Shown piece by piece: positions 52,555 through 63,082 of a DNA stretch of 64,000 nt. The notes under the pieces are model-generated. The model was not told the origin of the DNA. It was given only the letters and a program-made list of their open reading frames with translations, and ran no database searches. The stretch is taken from positions 217,001 through 281,000 of the forward strand of contig NZ_OY763930.1 in NCBI RefSeq assembly GCF_963667685.1, read 5' to 3'. A program made the position numbers and the translations under genes. The DNA is from Maridesulfovibrio sp. Its GTDB lineage: Bacteria; Desulfobacterota; Desulfovibrionia; Desulfovibrionales; Desulfovibrionaceae. Each line of letters starts with the position of its first letter. Within the stretch, counting starts at the first letter, position 1.

Positions 52555-52584
52555 GCCCATCAAATCCCGAAGGATAAGATGGGC
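52555..52584 (-). terminator. Terminator between the HDOD gene and nadE
   Basis: GCCCATC (52555-52561) pairs with GATGGGC (52578-52584), with ATCC/GGAT inside. On the minus strand it is followed by a run of T, so it primarily ends nadE. It lies a few bases past the HDOD stop. Confidence 0.8.
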
Positions 52585-52611
52585 GCGTCTCTCTTTTATT
52601 ACTCTGAATTA

Positions 52612-54261
52612 CTATCCGGTAAAACGACATGCTATAGGCATTCGCCAGCCTGTGCCAAATGCCCTTGAAGTAATCTTCAGTCCCGGTGCGGCCTGTTTGC
52701 GTTTAAATTCTGAAATTCTGATCAGACGCAGCACATGCTGAACAGTTTCAGGGTCAAAACCTGTTTCGGCAATAATTTCGCTCTCGGCTTTATGCCCCTC
52801 TACACGCAGCTCAATAATACGGTCCAAAACGTCATAAGGCGGAAGTGAATCTTCATCTTTCTGTCCCGGACGAAGTTCAGCGGACGGCGGCTTCTCAATG
52901 ATCGCAACCGGAATAATTTCACCTCTGCCCTGTGTGTTAAGCCAGCGGCAGACCCGGAAAACGAGAGACTTGTATAGATCTGAAATTACGGCCAATCCAC
53001 CGGCCATATCACCATAGATAGTGCAGTAACCTACTGCCAGCTCACTTTTGTTACCGGTTGTGACCAGCAGCGCACCCATCTTATTTGAAATAGCCATAAC
53101 CAGATTACCACGGATGCGCGACTGGATATTCTCCTCGGTAACGTTAGCCGGCAAACCTTCAAAAGTCGGGGCCAAAGCTTCTTCAAACTGCCCCATGAGC
53201 CTATCAATAGGAATCGTCGTACAATTGATTCCGATATTTTTCACCAGATCAAGGGAGTCATCAACGCTTCCCTTACTGGAGTAAGGGGAAGGCATAAGCA
53301 CCCCGGTGACATTTTCCGGCCCGAGGGCCTCGGCAGCAACAGCCGCGGTCAAAGCAGAGTCGATTCCACCGGAGAGTCCAAGCACAACCCTGCTGAATCC
53401 GGTCTTGCCCAGATAATCCCGCAATCCCAGAACCATAGCCTCCCAGGCTTCGGCCTCCTCACAAAAATCATCTTCTTCAATAAGGCCCGTGGAACAATCG
53501 GATTCCACAACAACCACATCATCCTTGAACCCATGGCCACGTGCGACCAGACTGCCACGGTTATCAAAAACACAGCTTCGTCCATCAAAAACCAGATCGT
53601 CATTCCCTCCGACCTGATTGGCATAAAAAATCGGGACCCTGTACTTGGAAGCAATATCTCCAAGCAGTTTTTCACGCTCCTGCTGCTTGCCTATATTGAA
53701 CGGAGAAGCGGAAAGGTTGACCAGCACATCGGGGTTCATTTTCATAATTTCAGGAATGGGATTGCTGCCGTAACGGTGGCCGCTACAGTTTTCCTGATCA
53801 TTCCAGACGTCTTCGCAAATGGTCACCCCGATTTTCAGACCGTCATATTCAAAGAAATTTACGTTTTCCGCAGGCTCAAAATACCGCTGTTCATCAAAGA
53901 CATCGTAGGTGGGAAGCAACCATTTATAAAACACATTGGGAACCGCTCCACGCTCAATCAGCCATGCGGCGTTTCTCAGAGGATTACCGACCCCTTCATG
54001 GTTGAGATCCACACCACCGGCAAGCAGGGCCACTCCTTCGGGCATACGCCGGGAAATTTCGGAAACTGCTTCACGGCAGCGGGTAACAAAGTCAGCATTA
54101 AGCAGCAGGTCCCGCGGCGGATATCCGGTCAAAGCCAGTTCTGAAGTGATACAAAGTCTTGCTCCACGCTTAGCGGCCTTATGTACTCCATCAAGAATGA
54201 GTTCTATATTACCTTCGAGATCACCAACTGTCAGGTTAAGCTGCAACAGGGCTATTTTCAT
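52612..54261 (-). CDS. nadE: Glutamine-dependent NAD+ synthetase
   Basis: About 549 residues starting at MKIALLQLN (54261), which fits the family start; an in-frame ATG at 54297 is 12 codons earlier. The N-terminal nitrilase domain makes ammonia from glutamine: Glu in ELALTGYPPRDLL, Lys in YKWLLPTYDVFDE and Cys in VTICEDVWND. The C-terminal synthetase has the PP-loop LGLSGGIDSALTAAVAAEALG and GNKSELAVGYCTIYGDMAGG. It amidates deamido-NAD in the last step of NAD synthesis. Confidence 0.95.
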   Translation of the reverse strand: MKIALLQLNLTVGDLEGNIELILDGVHKAAKRGARLCITSELALTGYPPRDLLLNADFVTRCREAVSEISRRMPEGVALLAGGVDLNHEGVGNPLRNAAWLIERGAVPNVFYKWLLPTYDVFDEQRYFEPAENVNFFEYDGLKIGVTICEDVWNDQENCSGHRYGSNPIPEIMKMNPDVLVNLSASPFNIGKQQEREKLLGDIASKYRVPIFYANQVGGNDDLVFDGRSCVFDNRGSLVARGHGFKDDVVVVESDCSTGLIEEDDFCEEAEAWEAMVLGLRDYLGKTGFSRVVLGLSGGIDSALTAAVAAEALGPENVTGVLMPSPYSSKGSVDDSLDLVKNIGINCTTIPIDRLMGQFEEALAPTFEGLPANVTEENIQSRIRGNLVMAISNKMGALLVTTGNKSELAVGYCTIYGDMAGGLAVISDLYKSLVFRVCRWLNTQGRGEIIPVAIIEKPPSAELRPGQKDEDSLPPYDVLDRIIELRVEGHKAESEIIAETGFDPETVQHVLRLIRISEFKRKQAAPGLKITSRAFGTGWRMPIACRFTG

Positions 54262-54370
54262 TGATTCATGTCCGTCCTTAGATATTTGGAATGCCAATTA
54301 ATTAACGGTTGAAGCAGAACTTGTCCATCGTCTGCATCCAAATAATTTCTATCAGAATAAACTGTTTACC

Positions 54371-57241
54371 TTGCACAGAATATTCAGGAATGCTAAACAA
54401 TTCTGTATATCTATAGCAGGATTGAAACATACCCACCAACCTGTTGCCAACGGATTAAAATTGTTAAAAATAGATAAAATACAAACCAGAATAGGGATTC
54501 TAATAGTTGTAATATCGCTAATGTCTTTCGTTGTTTCGGGAGCTTATGAATATAACTCTATGAGAAGGAGCATGCTCAACGAACTCAACCAGAAAGCTGA
54601 CGGGCTGGTTGAAAGGCTTTCCGAGTCACTTATCACTCCACTCTGGAATGTTGATCAGGCTGCCATCAACCGCATCCTGCTCTCTGAAATGAACGATAAA
54701 AGGATCAAAGCGATTCTGGTAACTGAAGATAACGGAAATAATGTCTTTGCGGGAAAAATCCGTAATGAATCTTGGAATATAGTTGACTTTAAAACATGGC
54801 CCATTGGCAAGTTCGTTAAACGTAAGGCTGAAATTTTCATAATGAACCAGCCTATCGGGGCTGTTGAAATTTTCCTTTCGCCTAAATTCATCAACGACGA
54901 ATTGTATTCTTCCATACTTAGTTCCCTGCTGCGGACCGTGTTACTTGTACTTCTGATTAACCTTGTCCTGTTCATAACCATGCGCAGGATTCTGATCTCC
55001 CCCATTGCGAAGTTAAGCCAGACTGCGCGCCAGATTTCACTGGACAAGAACTATAGCGCCCGGGTGCATATTGAATGCAAAGGTGAAATGGAAAGCCTTG
55101 TGGCGAACTTCAATAACATGTTGCAACAGATTGAAGAGCAAGATCTGAAGCTGAAACAGTACAGCGGGCAGTTACAGGAAAAAATCCATCAAAGTAACAA
55201 AAACCTTGAGAACAGTTACCGGGAATTAAAAATTATCAACAGAGAGCTGGAAGTTGCAAAAAACGCAGCTGAGGCTGCATCGAGATCAAAAAGTGAATTC
55301 ATGGCCAACGTCAGTCATGAAATACGTACCCCTATGAACGCCATCATCGGTATGGCCGACCTGACCATGGAGACGCAGCTTTCACCAAAACAGAGGGAAT
55401 TCCTCAATATCATCATCAGCTCTGGCAAAGTGTTACTGCGGCTTATCAATGATATTCTTGATTTCTCAAAAATTGAAGCAGGAAAACTGAACCTGGAAGA
55501 AGTCACCTTCAACCTGCACCAGCTCATCCACGATATCAGCGATCTGTTCGTGGAGCAGATGGTTGCATCCCAGACAGAGCTGGTTATCGATATCAGGCCG
55601 GGAGTACCGCAACTGATTATAGGTGACCCTTTGCGTCTTCGTCAGGTACTGATCAACATCACCGCTAACGCCTTCAAATTCACAACCAAAGGTGAAATTA
55701 TCATTACCGTTTCGGCAGACAAGTTGAATTCCAATAAAGCAGAAATAATTTTCGCTATTAAAGATACCGGAATCGGTATTCCTAAAGACGTACAACCCTA
55801 CCTCTTTGAGGCTTTCAAGCAGGCTGATGGCTCTACCACCCGCAAATACGGTGGAACCGGTCTGGGCCTATCCATATCAAAACGCATTGTCGACCTTATG
55901 CAGGGGAACATATGGTTTCGCAGCAAACAGGGAGAAGGCAGTACGTTTTTCTTTACTATCACACCAAATATAGCTTCTGAACCTGCAAATACTGAATTTG
56001 TACTGCCTGATGATTTACAGGGCGCAACTGTTCTGGTTGTGGATGACAACTTTGCTGTGCGCAGTGTGCTGGTCCGCTATCTCAAGCTGTTCGGCCTAAA
56101 ACCCGTAAGTGCTCCTGATGCCGAAAAAGCAATGGAACTCATCCGTGAAAATGAAAAGAATCAATTCAAAATGGTCATTATCGACCTCAGGCTGCCGGGC
56201 ATGGATGGAGATGAAGCCAGCATTGAAATACGCAAATCATACAGTAAGGAAGAGCTGCCGATTTTGATGATCACATCAACCGAGTTGAATACGGCCATTG
56301 TTAAAGCCCAGAATGCCCAGATCAATAAAATGATCAGCAAGCCTCTTAAACATACAACCCTGTTTAATGCGATACTGGACACCTTAGGCTATGATATCCC
56401 CAAAGAACTCGCGCAGGAACCTTCGAAACCAGTTAAAAATGAACTTAATGATTACCGTCTGCTTCTGGTTGAAGACAACCCCATCAACCAGAAGGTGGCC
56501 GAACAAATTCTGCTGCCCACCGGAATTTCAATTGATTCTGCCTCAAATGGGAAAGAAGCAACAAGAATGGTACAGGAAACCGAGTACGACATTGTTTTGA
56601 TGGATATTCAGATGCCGGAAATGGACGGCTATGAAGCCACTGCCAAAATCAGGACTGTACTGGGCATGAAAGAATTACCCATCATCGCCATGACCGCCCA
56701 TGCCATGCGCGGGGACAAGGAAAAATGTCTTGATGCGGGGATGGACGATTACATCCCCAAACCAATCGATAAAGAACATATGATCAACACAATCCGGGCC
56801 CATCTCAAAGAACGGCCCGCTTACGATCCAGACCTCCATGCCCGTAAAACTGAACCGGAACCTGCTCCCGAAAACAAAACCGATGACAAGTCTGACGGAA
56901 GTGAAATAAATATTGAAGAGGTGCTGGAAAGAATTGGCGGAGACATGGATATTCTGATCAGCATTTTGCGTAACTTCAGGGATTACAACCTCGGATTCAG
57001 TGAAGAAATGCAGGAACTGCTGGATAAAGACCAGCTAAAGGAAGCGGGAGACAAAGCCCATACATTAAAAGGTTCCGCGGCCAACATATCCGCGCATGAA
57101 CTGGCTCTGGCTACTCTTGAGCTTGAAAAAGCCTGTAAATCAGACCTTAAAGAAGAGGCTGTTAAGGCTTTGACGCAAACATCCGCAAAACTGGATCTGT
57201 TATTTGAGAAAATATCCACGCTGGAAAAGGATGAGGACTGA
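54371..57241 (+). CDS. Membrane hybrid sensor histidine kinase with two receivers and Hpt
   Basis: 956 residues from a TTG at 54371. The exact start is uncertain because no clear ribosome site is present. TM1 ([19 protein letters not shown]) and TM2 (about 193-210) flank a periplasmic sensor of ~120 residues with the motif [21 protein letters not shown] follows, then HisKA with His316 ([15 protein letters not shown]) and HATPase ([17 protein letters not shown]). Receiver 1 has Asp605 ([11 protein letters not shown]), receiver 2 has Asp745 ([11 protein letters not shown]), and the Hpt has His897 ([11 protein letters not shown]). A full four-step phosphorelay is possible. No output regulator is adjacent. 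Confidence 0.93.
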   Translation: MHRIFRNAKQFCISIAGLKHTHQPVANGLKLLKIDKIQTRIGILIVVISLMSFVVSGAYEYNSMRRSMLNELNQKADGLVERLSESLITPLWNVDQAAINRILLSEMNDKRIKAILVTEDNGNNVFAGKIRNESWNIVDFKTWPIGKFVKRKAEIFIMNQPIGAVEIFLSPKFINDELYSSILSSLLRTVLLVLLINLVLFITMRRILISPIAKLSQTARQISLDKNYSARVHIECKGEMESLVANFNNMLQQIEEQDLKLKQYSGQLQEKIHQSNKNLENSYRELKIINRELEVAKNAAEAASRSKSEFMANVSHEIRTPMNAIIGMADLTMETQLSPKQREFLNIIISSGKVLLRLINDILDFSKIEAGKLNLEEVTFNLHQLIHDISDLFVEQMVASQTELVIDIRPGVPQLIIGDPLRLRQVLINITANAFKFTTKGEIIITVSADKLNSNKAEIIFAIKDTGIGIPKDVQPYLFEAFKQADGSTTRKYGGTGLGLSISKRIVDLMQGNIWFRSKQGEGSTFFFTITPNIASEPANTEFVLPDDLQGATVLVVDDNFAVRSVLVRYLKLFGLKPVSAPDAEKAMELIRENEKNQFKMVIIDLRLPGMDGDEASIEIRKSYSKEELPILMITSTELNTAIVKAQNAQINKMISKPLKHTTLFNAILDTLGYDIPKELAQEPSKPVKNELNDYRLLLVEDNPINQKVAEQILLPTGISIDSASNGKEATRMVQETEYDIVLMDIQMPEMDGYEATAKIRTVLGMKELPIIAMTAHAMRGDKEKCLDAGMDDYIPKPIDKEHMINTIRAHLKERPAYDPDLHARKTEPEPAPENKTDDKSDGSEINIEEVLERIGGDMDILISILRNFRDYNLGFSEEMQELLDKDQLKEAGDKAHTLKGSAANISAHELALATLELEKACKSDLKEEAVKALTQTSAKLDLLFEKISTLEKDED

Positions 57242-57343
57242 TTATGGGAACGACTGCGAACAATGCATTCATTAAGTTGAAATTTAATCATATTTGAGGC
57301 AGAAATCATCAATCAATCTTGACCGTAAAAAAGGATTTCAAAT

Positions 57344-57694
57344 ATGGCATTAATGTTCGGAAGCCCAAGCCGCAAGACCAGTCGAACCGTTGAGGACGCA
57401 AAAAAAGACCAGCGTCTTGAAATGGCGCGCAACCTCTATCTTGGCGGCAAGGTGAAAATAGTAACCACTGAGGAAGTTCCCAACCGGGAAGTCCTCGGAA
57501 CATTCGGCCTCATAGTCTGCCGAAGCTATAACTTTGACAACGCTTTTTACGGCCTCATCGCTCAGGCGATTGATGCCAACGCCGATGCTATCGTCGGTTA
57601 CCGTGAATCTGTATCCTTCCACCCCGAGGGAGACAAATTTTATTCCTGTTATGGAACAGCCGTACGCTTAAAAAAAGTAAAGCAGCCTAAATAA
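57344..57694 (+). CDS. YbjQ-like (UPF0145) small protein
   Basis: 116 residues. The core VTTEEVPNREVLGTFGLIVCRSYNFD and GLIAQAIDANADAIVGYRESVSF matches the YbjQ/UPF0145 family of small pentameric proteins whose role is unclear. Here the N-terminal 30 residues (MFGSPSRKTSRTVEDAKKDQRLEMARNLY) are an added charged helix. It is followed by a strong bidirectional terminator shared with glycogen phosphorylase. Confidence 0.8.
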   Translation: MALMFGSPSRKTSRTVEDAKKDQRLEMARNLYLGGKVKIVTTEEVPNREVLGTFGLIVCRSYNFDNAFYGLIAQAIDANADAIVGYRESVSFHPEGDKFYSCYGTAVRLKKVKQPK

Positions 57695-57696
57695 TC

Positions 57697-57734
57697 AAAA
57701 AGCGGTGAATGGTTACAAACATTCACCGCTTTTT
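57697..57734. terminator. Bidirectional terminator
   Basis: Perfect 15-bp inverted repeat (AAAAAGCGGTGAATG at 57697-57711 with 57720-57734) and an 8-nt loop, with A-run and T-run at opposite ends. It serves the YbjQ-like and glgP genes. Confidence 0.93.
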
Positions 57735-57749
57735 GAATTTCCAGATTAT

Positions 57750-60215
57750 CTATCCATAAACAGGCTTAATATTCCATATGTCTTCCGCATATTCACGCAT
57801 GGTTCTATCTGTGGAAAACTTGCCCATACGCGCGGTATTCAAAATGGCCTTTCCTGCCCAAAGATTACTATCTTCATAGTCCTTATCAATTCGTTTCTGG
57901 GTCGCTGCATAAGATTTGAAATCAGCCAGATGCAGATATTTTTCATTATCTGAGAGCAGCTTATCCACCACCCACTTAAACAAGCCCGGTTCATCAGGTG
58001 AGAACCTGTTTTCCAATAAGGCAGTAAAGACCTGCTGTATTTCCGGAACCTGATTATATATTTCACCCGGACGATAATTTCCGCTGATCAGTGCTTGTTC
58101 GACTTCTTCCTGTTTAAGGCCGAAGAGATAGAAATTATCTTTCCCCACCTCTTCCATCATCTCGATATTTGCACCATCATAAGTTCCGATTGTCAGGGCT
58201 CCATTCATGGCAAATTTCATATTCCCCGTTCCTGAGGCCTCTGTCCCGGCGGTGGAAATCTGCTCGCTAACATCGCAGGCCGGAATAATCTTCTCGGCAA
58301 GTGACACCCGGTAATCAGGAAGAAAAGCCACTTTGAGCAATCCTTTTGTGCGGGCATCGTTATTAACCACATGCGCCACAGAATGAATCAATTTGATAAT
58401 CTGCTTGGCCTCCCAGTAACCGGGAGCAGCCTTTCCTGCAAAAATAAACGTTCGCGCGCATGCAGACGCAATTCCGTTATCAACCAGCTCAAGATACATG
58501 TGCATGATATGCAGCACATTCAGCAACTGCCGCTTGTACTCATGAATTCGCTTGGCCTGAATATCAAAGATTGAATCAACAGAAATATCGATATCAAGTG
58601 TGGCCTTGATATAGTTGGCGAGGCGGACTTTGTTGGTACGTTTGGCGGCCATGAAACGATCCCGGAACTCTTTATCGGTTGCTAATCCTTCAAGCCTGCG
58701 CAATTCATCAAGATCAGTTATCCACCCCTTGCCCAGCGAATCAGTCAGCAGCGCAGCAAGTGCCGGGTTGGCATTGAGCAGCCAGCGGCGGGGGGTAACC
58801 CCATTGGTCTTGTTATTGAATTTTTCCGGCTCCAGCTCACTGAAATCTGGAAATAGCCTCGTCTTGACCAACTCTGAATGCAGCTCGGAAACTCCGTTTA
58901 CGGAATGGGAACCGATTACCGCAATATTTGCCATACGCACTTTTCTGGTTCCGCCTTCACTGATAAGGGACATACGCCGCAATTTTCCGGTATCACCGGG
59001 GTATTTGCGCTCTACCATTTTCAAGAAACGGCTGTTAATTTCATAAATGATCTGCAAATGACGGGGCAGAACCTTTTCAATCAAAGAGACAGACCATAAT
59101 TCAAGGGCTTCCGGGAGCAGGGTGTGGTTGGTATAGGCGCATGTGGAACGGGTGATCTCCCACGCTTTTTCCCAGTCAATCCTTCGTTCATCTACAAGAT
59201 AACGCATCAGCTCAACCACGGTCAGAGCAGGATGGGTATCATTTAGCTGTATGGCAACATAGTCAGCAAACTCTTCAAAATTTCTATTTTGGGCCATGAA
59301 CCTCCGGGTGATGTCCCGCAAACCGCATGCAACCAGAAAATATTCCTGCACCAGCCGCAGTTCCTTGCCAAAGGAGACAGACTCGGTAGGATACAACACC
59401 TTTGAAACCATCTCCGATTCAATCTTTCGTTGCACAGCCCGGATGTAGTCGCCGTGGTTAAAAATATCCATATCGAAATTTTCGGAAGCACAGGCAGCAA
59501 ACAGACGCAGGTAATTTACCGTCTTACCACCATACCCGACAATCGGAATATCATGCGGAACACCAATAATATCATCCCAATCCACCCACATCGGAAGAAA
59601 CTCGCCGCTTGGAGAAATCGCACTCTCTACCCTGCCATACAAGGGAACGATCACCGACTGGTCAGGGCGGGCTATCTGAATGGGCATACCGTCTTTCATC
59701 CAATAATCCGCAAGCTCACACTGGTAGCCATTATGAATAGACTGCCGGAACAGACCATATTCGTAGTGAATACCATAACCGCATCCGGGCAGATCAAGGG
59801 TCGCAAGAGAATCAAGAAAACAGGCCGCCAATCGACCCAGCCCGCCGTTTCCGAGAGCAGGATCACGCTCACTGGCCTGGACTTCATCAAGATCAAAACC
59901 CAAATCCTTAAAAATATCCTCACATAAATCGAGTAATTCCATATTACACAGAAAATTACCGAGGCAACGGCCCAGCAGGTATTCAATGGAAAAATAGTAC
60001 ATCCGCTTGGATTTCGCCCTGCGATAGCGGTCACGGGTCTCAATCATCCGCTCGACAAGCCTGTCACGCAAAGCCAGAGTCAGAGCATTCCCAGCATCCC
60101 ATTCACTGGCATCCTTCACTTCCTTGCTGAGCGAATAGATAACGTGATCCCTGATATCCGAGATTAAACTTTTGCGGTCGTTTTTCTTTCTGACTTTGAA
60201 AGCACCATTCTTCAT
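57750..60215 (-). CDS. glgP: Glycogen/starch phosphorylase
   Basis: 821 residues with start after AGGAGG (5-nt spacer). It removes glucose-1-phosphate from glycogen or maltodextrin. Family features include YFSIEYLLGRCLGNFL, ALGNGGLGRLAACFLDSLA, NDTHPALTVVELMRYL, TNHTLLPEALE and KIIPACDVSEQISTAGTEASGTGNMKF, where Lys667 in the last block is the PLP lysine. GALTIGTYDGANIEM follows. The gene is single, with no glycogen synthase nearby. Confidence 0.97.
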   Translation of the reverse strand: MKNGAFKVRKKNDRKSLISDIRDHVIYSLSKEVKDASEWDAGNALTLALRDRLVERMIETRDRYRRAKSKRMYYFSIEYLLGRCLGNFLCNMELLDLCEDIFKDLGFDLDEVQASERDPALGNGGLGRLAACFLDSLATLDLPGCGYGIHYEYGLFRQSIHNGYQCELADYWMKDGMPIQIARPDQSVIVPLYGRVESAISPSGEFLPMWVDWDDIIGVPHDIPIVGYGGKTVNYLRLFAACASENFDMDIFNHGDYIRAVQRKIESEMVSKVLYPTESVSFGKELRLVQEYFLVACGLRDITRRFMAQNRNFEEFADYVAIQLNDTHPALTVVELMRYLVDERRIDWEKAWEITRSTCAYTNHTLLPEALELWSVSLIEKVLPRHLQIIYEINSRFLKMVERKYPGDTGKLRRMSLISEGGTRKVRMANIAVIGSHSVNGVSELHSELVKTRLFPDFSELEPEKFNNKTNGVTPRRWLLNANPALAALLTDSLGKGWITDLDELRRLEGLATDKEFRDRFMAAKRTNKVRLANYIKATLDIDISVDSIFDIQAKRIHEYKRQLLNVLHIMHMYLELVDNGIASACARTFIFAGKAAPGYWEAKQIIKLIHSVAHVVNNDARTKGLLKVAFLPDYRVSLAEKIIPACDVSEQISTAGTEASGTGNMKFAMNGALTIGTYDGANIEMMEEVGKDNFYLFGLKQEEVEQALISGNYRPGEIYNQVPEIQQVFTALLENRFSPDEPGLFKWVVDKLLSDNEKYLHLADFKSYAATQKRIDKDYEDSNLWAGKAILNTARMGKFSTDRTMREYAEDIWNIKPVYG

Positions 60216-60532
60216 GATTCCTCCTGCCGCTGCGGCATCATAAAATTATACCGATGATAGCAGCTAGAAAGAGCTAAATCCACTTTAAACATTCAGTTGC
60301 AAAAAGCGTAAAGCAACACACTTCAATCAGCCGGAGAAGAATTGCAGTCCGCATAACCTGTACAGCAAATCTATCCGGCAGATCAAAATAAGGAAGGAGT
60401 AAAAAAGAAGTTAAGATATACTGAAAGGAGAAAGACTCTATTCCGGACCGTAAATATACCAGTTCAAAAGATCCGCAGGATACCTTTTCCCAGTTAGACC
60501 GGATAACAATAACCAGTTGAGAAACAACAGCA
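60216..60532. other. Gap of 317 bases with no gene seen
   Basis: Between the glgP start and the tupC stop I see no coding ORF. GGAAGGAG-like runs occur near 60393 and 60427 but no start codon follows at usual spacing. It presumably holds the glgP promoter and the tup 3' end. I saw no strong stem-loop. Confidence 0.5.
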
Positions 60533-61183
60533 TCAGGCTTCTATTCGCCCGGCGGAAAGCTTTAAGATAGTATCCGAAACCTCTTCCAGCCAATAATGAT
60601 CATGGCTCACGATAACCAGAGTGGTGCCATGTTCTTCACGAGCTGAAACCGCCGCATTATGAATAAGCTGGGTTGATTCAATATCAAGACTGGCCGTGGG
60701 TTCATCGAGCAGCAGGACACGCGGCTGCAGAGCCAGACGAGCGGCAAGTGCAACCCGCTGGGCTTCCCCCCCGGAAAGCTCAAACCAATTGCGGTGCATA
60801 AATTTATCGGGCTCCAGCCCTACGCGTGTAAGAGAATCGCAAACTTTACCGCTGATATTCTTCTCTCCTCGGAGTTCAAGTCCGTAAGCTACGTTTGCTC
60901 CAACAGAGCGCTTCAACAGGTATGGTTCCTGTGTAAGCATGGTAACTTCACGTCTAAGCCTTAATTCCGGCTCAGAAATCTTTTTACCGTCGTAGAAAAG
61001 GTTACCGGAGTCGGGACTTTCCAGAAACGCAAGCATGCGCATGAGGGTACTCTTACCGCTGCCGTTATGCCCGGCAAGGCCGACAATCGAGCCTTCGGAA
61101 ACTCTGAAATCACCAAGAGAAAGGACCAGCCGTCCGTTGTACCGCTGGACGACATTCTCCAGCCTGTATAAATCATTCATCAC
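60533..61183 (-). CDS. tupC: Tungstate ABC transporter ATPase
   Basis: 216 residues. Walker A is GLAGHNGSGKSTLMRML, the signature ELSGGEAQRVALAARLAL, Walker B VLLLDEPTASLD and switch VIVSHDHYWLEE. It is a small single-NBD protein like other TupC/ModC short forms, lacking the C-terminal TOBE regulatory domain. Its start overlaps the end of tupB by 4 nt. It drives uptake with TupA and TupB. Confidence 0.88.
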   Translation of the reverse strand: MMNDLYRLENVVQRYNGRLVLSLGDFRVSEGSIVGLAGHNGSGKSTLMRMLAFLESPDSGNLFYDGKKISEPELRLRREVTMLTQEPYLLKRSVGANVAYGLELRGEKNISGKVCDSLTRVGLEPDKFMHRNWFELSGGEAQRVALAARLALQPRVLLLDEPTASLDIESTQLIHNAAVSAREEHGTTLVIVSHDHYWLEEVSDTILKLSAGRIEA

Positions 61184-61875
61184 TGTCCCGCCCTTTTCCT
61201 GATCCCGGACATGGAATAGTTGACAGCAAAGGCAATCATCATCAGCACCAGCCCTAAAGCAATGCCCATGGCGAATTCTCCCTTACCGGTTTCAAGAGCG
61301 ATGGCTGTAGTAATGGTTCGGGTATGCCATTTAATATTCCCGCCGACCATCATGGAAATACCGATCTCAGAAACAATACGCCCGTATGCTGCGGCAGCTG
61401 CCAGTATCAGACTGTAACGCGCTTCCCAAAGAGTGGTCCGTAAAATCTGGCTATGGGAAGCCCCGAGGGTGAGCAGTGTCTGTTTCAGCCGCAGGTCAAG
61501 ATTTTCAACTGCGGTAGCCATCATGGCGATAACAATCGGCAGACCGAGCAAAGTCTGTCCCACGGCGATACCTGGAATACTGAACAGCAGTTCCATATCC
61601 CCCATAGGACCACGGCGGGAAAGCATGGCATAAACAAGCAGGCCGATCACAACTGTCGGAAAAGAAAGCAGGGTATCGGCAACCAAGCGTAAGGCCCTTT
61701 TGCCGGGAAATTCGTGATAGCCGAGTAGAAACCCCAATGGCGCACCGATAAGAAGAGTTGCGCTAATGGAAATTGTCGTCACACAGATGGTGGTATAAAT
61801 AGCGGAATATGTTTCCGGGTCAGCCGAAAACAGCAATACAAATGCCTGCCATAAACCGTTTAAAATAAAATCCAT
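61180..61875 (-). CDS. tupB: Tungstate ABC transporter permease
   Basis: 231 residues with about five or six membrane helices (VLLFSADPETYSAIYTTICVTTISISATLLIGAPLG, FPTVVIGLLVYAMLSRRG, IPGIAVGQTLLGLPIVIAMMATAVE). The EAA-like loop is LLTLGASHSQILRTTLWEARYSLI. It forms the membrane channel of the TupABC system. It follows tupA after a ~128-nt spacer containing a stem-loop. Confidence 0.88.
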   Translation of the reverse strand: MDFILNGLWQAFVLLFSADPETYSAIYTTICVTTISISATLLIGAPLGFLLGYHEFPGKRALRLVADTLLSFPTVVIGLLVYAMLSRRGPMGDMELLFSIPGIAVGQTLLGLPIVIAMMATAVENLDLRLKQTLLTLGASHSQILRTTLWEARYSLILAAAAAYGRIVSEIGISMMVGGNIKWHTRTITTAIALETGKGEFAMGIALGLVLMMIAFAVNYSMSGIRKRAGQ

Positions 61876-61964
61876 AAGTTAATTAAGCCTCCCCTGTCTC
61901 AGTGAAACAATAAATACCAAACGCAAATACCAGTCACAAGAGTGAAGCTTTATTAGGGGGAGAC

Positions 61965-61991
61965 AAGTGGGGCCTCTATGAAGCCCCACTT
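61965..61991 (-). promoter_or_regulatory. Stem-loop between tupA and tupB
   Basis: AAGTGGGGC (61965-61973) pairs with GCCCCACTT (61983-61991), with CTC/GAA-type extension in the loop. There is no T-run on the minus strand, so it looks like an mRNA-stability or attenuation element that favours tupA over tupBC rather than a plain terminator. Confidence 0.55.
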
Positions 61992-62003
61992 ATCATTAAC
62001 AAT

Positions 62004-62828
62004 TTATTTTGCGTTGGGAATGAAGAGTTTTTTCCCGAGAAGCTTGAAGTCGCCGACAGCTTTCTGAGTTTTTGGGGAAGCCATCCATTCAGAGAATTTG
62101 GTAGCGAGTTCGTACTTGGCGTTCTTGCAGTTAGCAGGATTAACAGCCAGCACACTGTACTGGTTAAAAAGGGACTTGTCGCCTTCAACCAGAACCTTCA
62201 GTTCAGGAGAACCGTTCTTGTTTGCACTGTATTTGATGTAGGTTCCACGGTCGGTCATGATGTATGCATCGCGCTCTTCTGCAACGGTGATACTTTTGAT
62301 CATGCCCTGACCTGTCTGGATGTACCATTCAGCTTTATCAGGAACATCCATACCGGCTACTTTCCAAAGAGAGATTTCTTTTTTGTTGGTACCGGAGTTG
62401 TCGCCGCGGCTGACGAAAGGAGCTTTTGCATTGGAAACAGCTTTCATGGCCTGAACAACCGGAAGACCTTTAATTCCTGCGGGATCAGACTCAGGACCGA
62501 TGATCACGAAATCGTTGTACATAACTTCACGGCGGTCCTTGAGTGCGCCCATATCAACGTATTTTTTTTCGGCAGCGGGAGCATGCACCATGAGAACGTC
62601 AACGTCGCAGTTCTGTCCCATTTTGAGAGCCTTACCTGTTCCAACGGCAGTCCATTTCAATTCGATGCCGGTATCTTTCTGAAACATCGGGGCCAGTTCA
62701 TCCAGAAGACCGGTATTATCTGTACTGGTAGTGGTAGCCATCATCAGGGTTTCAGCTTTAACCAGTCCCGGAGCAACAAGCAGGGAAACAAGAGCGAGAG
62801 CGAGCAGTAATACTCTAAATTTTTTCAT
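62004..62828 (-). CDS. tupA: Tungstate-binding periplasmic protein
   Basis: 274 residues with start ATG 62828 after GGAGG (5-nt spacer). A 30-residue upstream extension has no ribosome site. The signal peptide is LLLALALVSLLVAPGLVKA (cleavage before ETLMM). The oxyanion-binding region MMATTTSTDNTGLLDEL and the motif YIQTGQGMIKSI mark TupA/WtpA-related proteins, and ligand specificity for tungstate is family-based. It delivers tungstate for W/Mo enzymes. The neighbouring fdhD points to formate dehydrogenase. Confidence 0.9.
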   Translation of the reverse strand: MKKFRVLLLALALVSLLVAPGLVKAETLMMATTTSTDNTGLLDELAPMFQKDTGIELKWTAVGTGKALKMGQNCDVDVLMVHAPAAEKKYVDMGALKDRREVMYNDFVIIGPESDPAGIKGLPVVQAMKAVSNAKAPFVSRGDNSGTNKKEISLWKVAGMDVPDKAEWYIQTGQGMIKSITVAEERDAYIMTDRGTYIKYSANKNGSPELKVLVEGDKSLFNQYSVLAVNPANCKNAKYELATKFSEWMASPKTQKAVGDFKLLGKKLFIPNAK

Positions 62829-63082
62829 TTTTCCTCCAAAAAGAACTCTGTTACAAAACACTAAATCAAGATCATCCGCAATTGTAACTGCGCCCGTGAC
62901 GAGCGGGAGCAATTTCATTTAAATATAGATCAGAAACAGAGCTCTATGTCAACACAAGCACAATTATACTCTTATTCTTAACCCGATTTTGCACCAAAAA
63001 TGTGCTGAAACTGACGCAGATAGAAAGCACTTGCCCGCAAACAGCGTTGCACATATCCTAAGTTAAATATATCAGGTGGAGC

